Part shown: positions 4,773 to 5,303 of the stretch, in pieces
How positions within the stretch are numbered: the stretch's first letter is position 1
Layout of the letters: each line of letters begins with the position of its first letter
From: Flavobacteriales bacterium
Lineage (GTDB): Bacteria > Bacteroidota > Bacteroidia > Flavobacteriales_D > Crocinitomicaceae
Direction of reading: 5' to 3'
NCBI GenBank assembly: GCA_009926905.1
Contig: RFNX01000408.1
Coordinates: forward strand, 1-5,303
DNA: 5,303 nucleotides
Translations under genes and position numbers: made by a program
Notes under the pieces: generated by a model
What the model was told of the DNA's origin: nothing
The model's input: the letters and a program-made list of their open reading frames with translations, nothing else
The model's database searches: none

Positions 4773-5303
4773 CTAATTGTTGAATTTTTTCCCTTCGCTT
4801 AGTACGATGCATGTTTTGTTTGGAAGACGCACCAAGACTTTGTTTCCGTAAATCTCGTATTCCGCTTCCTGCATGTTGGTGATTTCTTCCACTTTATTAT
4901 TGACAACTGCACTCACACCTCCCAACAAATTTCGGAAAGCGAAAATGTTGTTTTTAAGCAAATAATCAGAAGGTACGTAAGAAGCAATTTGTTGTTTTTG
5001 ACCATTTGAATAAGAGAAAAGATAACTGTTTTCAGTCCAAATGATGATGTCGTCTTTCACATCCCAAAATGTAGTTGAAAAGTTCGAAAGCTGCGTTTTT
5101 TCTTCGTTTTCGTACTTCCAAAGATTACCATTCAAATCTTCGTAAACAATAAAACCACGTCCCGATTTGTATTTTTTGATGGGTAACGATTCTACTTCCA
5201 CGAATTTCCCCTTATCGAAAGTAATGAACGTTTGCGTGTAAGGATCATTGAAGCATAAAACATCCGTTCCTATATTGAAGTTCATGACTTCTTCATTGAA
5301 AGT
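4773..5303 (-). CDS. C-terminal part of a repeat protein, beta-propeller-like (partial)
   Basis: The frame runs from the right edge of the window to TAG at 4773-4775. An ATG at 5283-5285 could be called as the start, but the frame stays open upstream (TFNEEV before that Met), so the gene probably begins outside the window. Numbering from that Met, five related units begin near residues 8 (DVLCFND), 45 (FIVYEDL), 79 (DIIIWTE), 113 (NIFAFRN) and 149 (KVLVRLP). In the first four, a hydrophobic strand is followed by a turn, a second strand and a loop such as DKGK, ENEEK, SNGQK or NNK before the next unit. Spacings of 34-37 residues fit four-stranded or short beta repeats, as in beta-propellers. 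No enzyme motif is visible. It precedes the NlpC/P60 gene by 3 nt, so the two are probably co-transcribed; an envelope location is inferred from that neighbour only. Confidence 0.65.
   Translation of the reverse strand, partial: TFNEEVMNFNIGTDVLCFNDPYTQTFITFDKGKFVEVESLPIKKYKSGRGFIVYEDLNGNLWKYENEEKTQLSNFSTTFWDVKDDIIIWTENSYLFSYSNGQKQQIASYVPSDYLLKNNIFAFRNLLGGVSAVVNNKVEEITNMQEAEYEIYGNKVLVRLPNKTCIVLSEGKKFNN

Overview
The window is AT-rich bacterial DNA that most resembles the Bacteroidota, probably a flavobacterial or Crocinitomicaceae-type organism. This rests on three things: a TAnnTTTG-type -7 box directly upstream of the main operon, an intergenic structured element of a kind I recall from many Flavobacteriia genomes (possibly the Flavo-1 RNA motif), and protein sequences with a flavobacterial flavour, especially the agmatinase-family enzyme. 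The taxon is an inference from recall, not from a search.

Layout, left to right. Positions 3-308 hold the 3' end of an unrecognised gene that starts outside the window. Positions 309-655 are non-coding and contain a nested stem-loop element (about 338-468) and, at 631-638, a TATCTTTG promoter box. A compact plus-strand operon follows: a PyrR-like phosphoribosyltransferase (656-1150), MurQ, the N-acetylmuramic acid 6-phosphate etherase (1152-1964), and an agmatinase/arginase-family ureohydrolase (1964-3004). The first junction has 1 nt between genes and the second overlaps by 1 nt, so the three are almost certainly co-transcribed. After a 65-nt AT-rich gap with direct and inverted repeats comes a six-helix membrane protein of unknown function (3070-3573).

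Positions 3574-3879 hold no gene. They separate convergent gene sets and contain several short inverted and direct repeats, including a 9-bp perfect hairpin beside the minus-strand stop codon. The minus strand then carries a secreted NlpC/P60 cysteine peptidase (3880-4769) that is split by an apparent single-base frameshift near 4546. Upstream of it, 3 nt away, is the end of a protein built from about five repeats of 34-37 residues (4773 to the right edge).

Two genes touch the cell wall: MurQ recycles MurNAc-6-phosphate, and the NlpC/P60 protein would cleave peptidoglycan peptides in the periplasm. They lie in different, convergent transcription units, so a functional link is only a possibility. 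Otherwise the operon looks like a housekeeping/salvage cluster (nucleobase or regulatory PRT, amino-sugar salvage, guanidino-compound hydrolysis). I found no CRISPR array, tRNA, rRNA, insertion sequence or defence system. The most interesting items are the frameshifted peptidase, the structured RNA-like element with an unusually long inner arm, and the repeat-rich convergent intergenic region.
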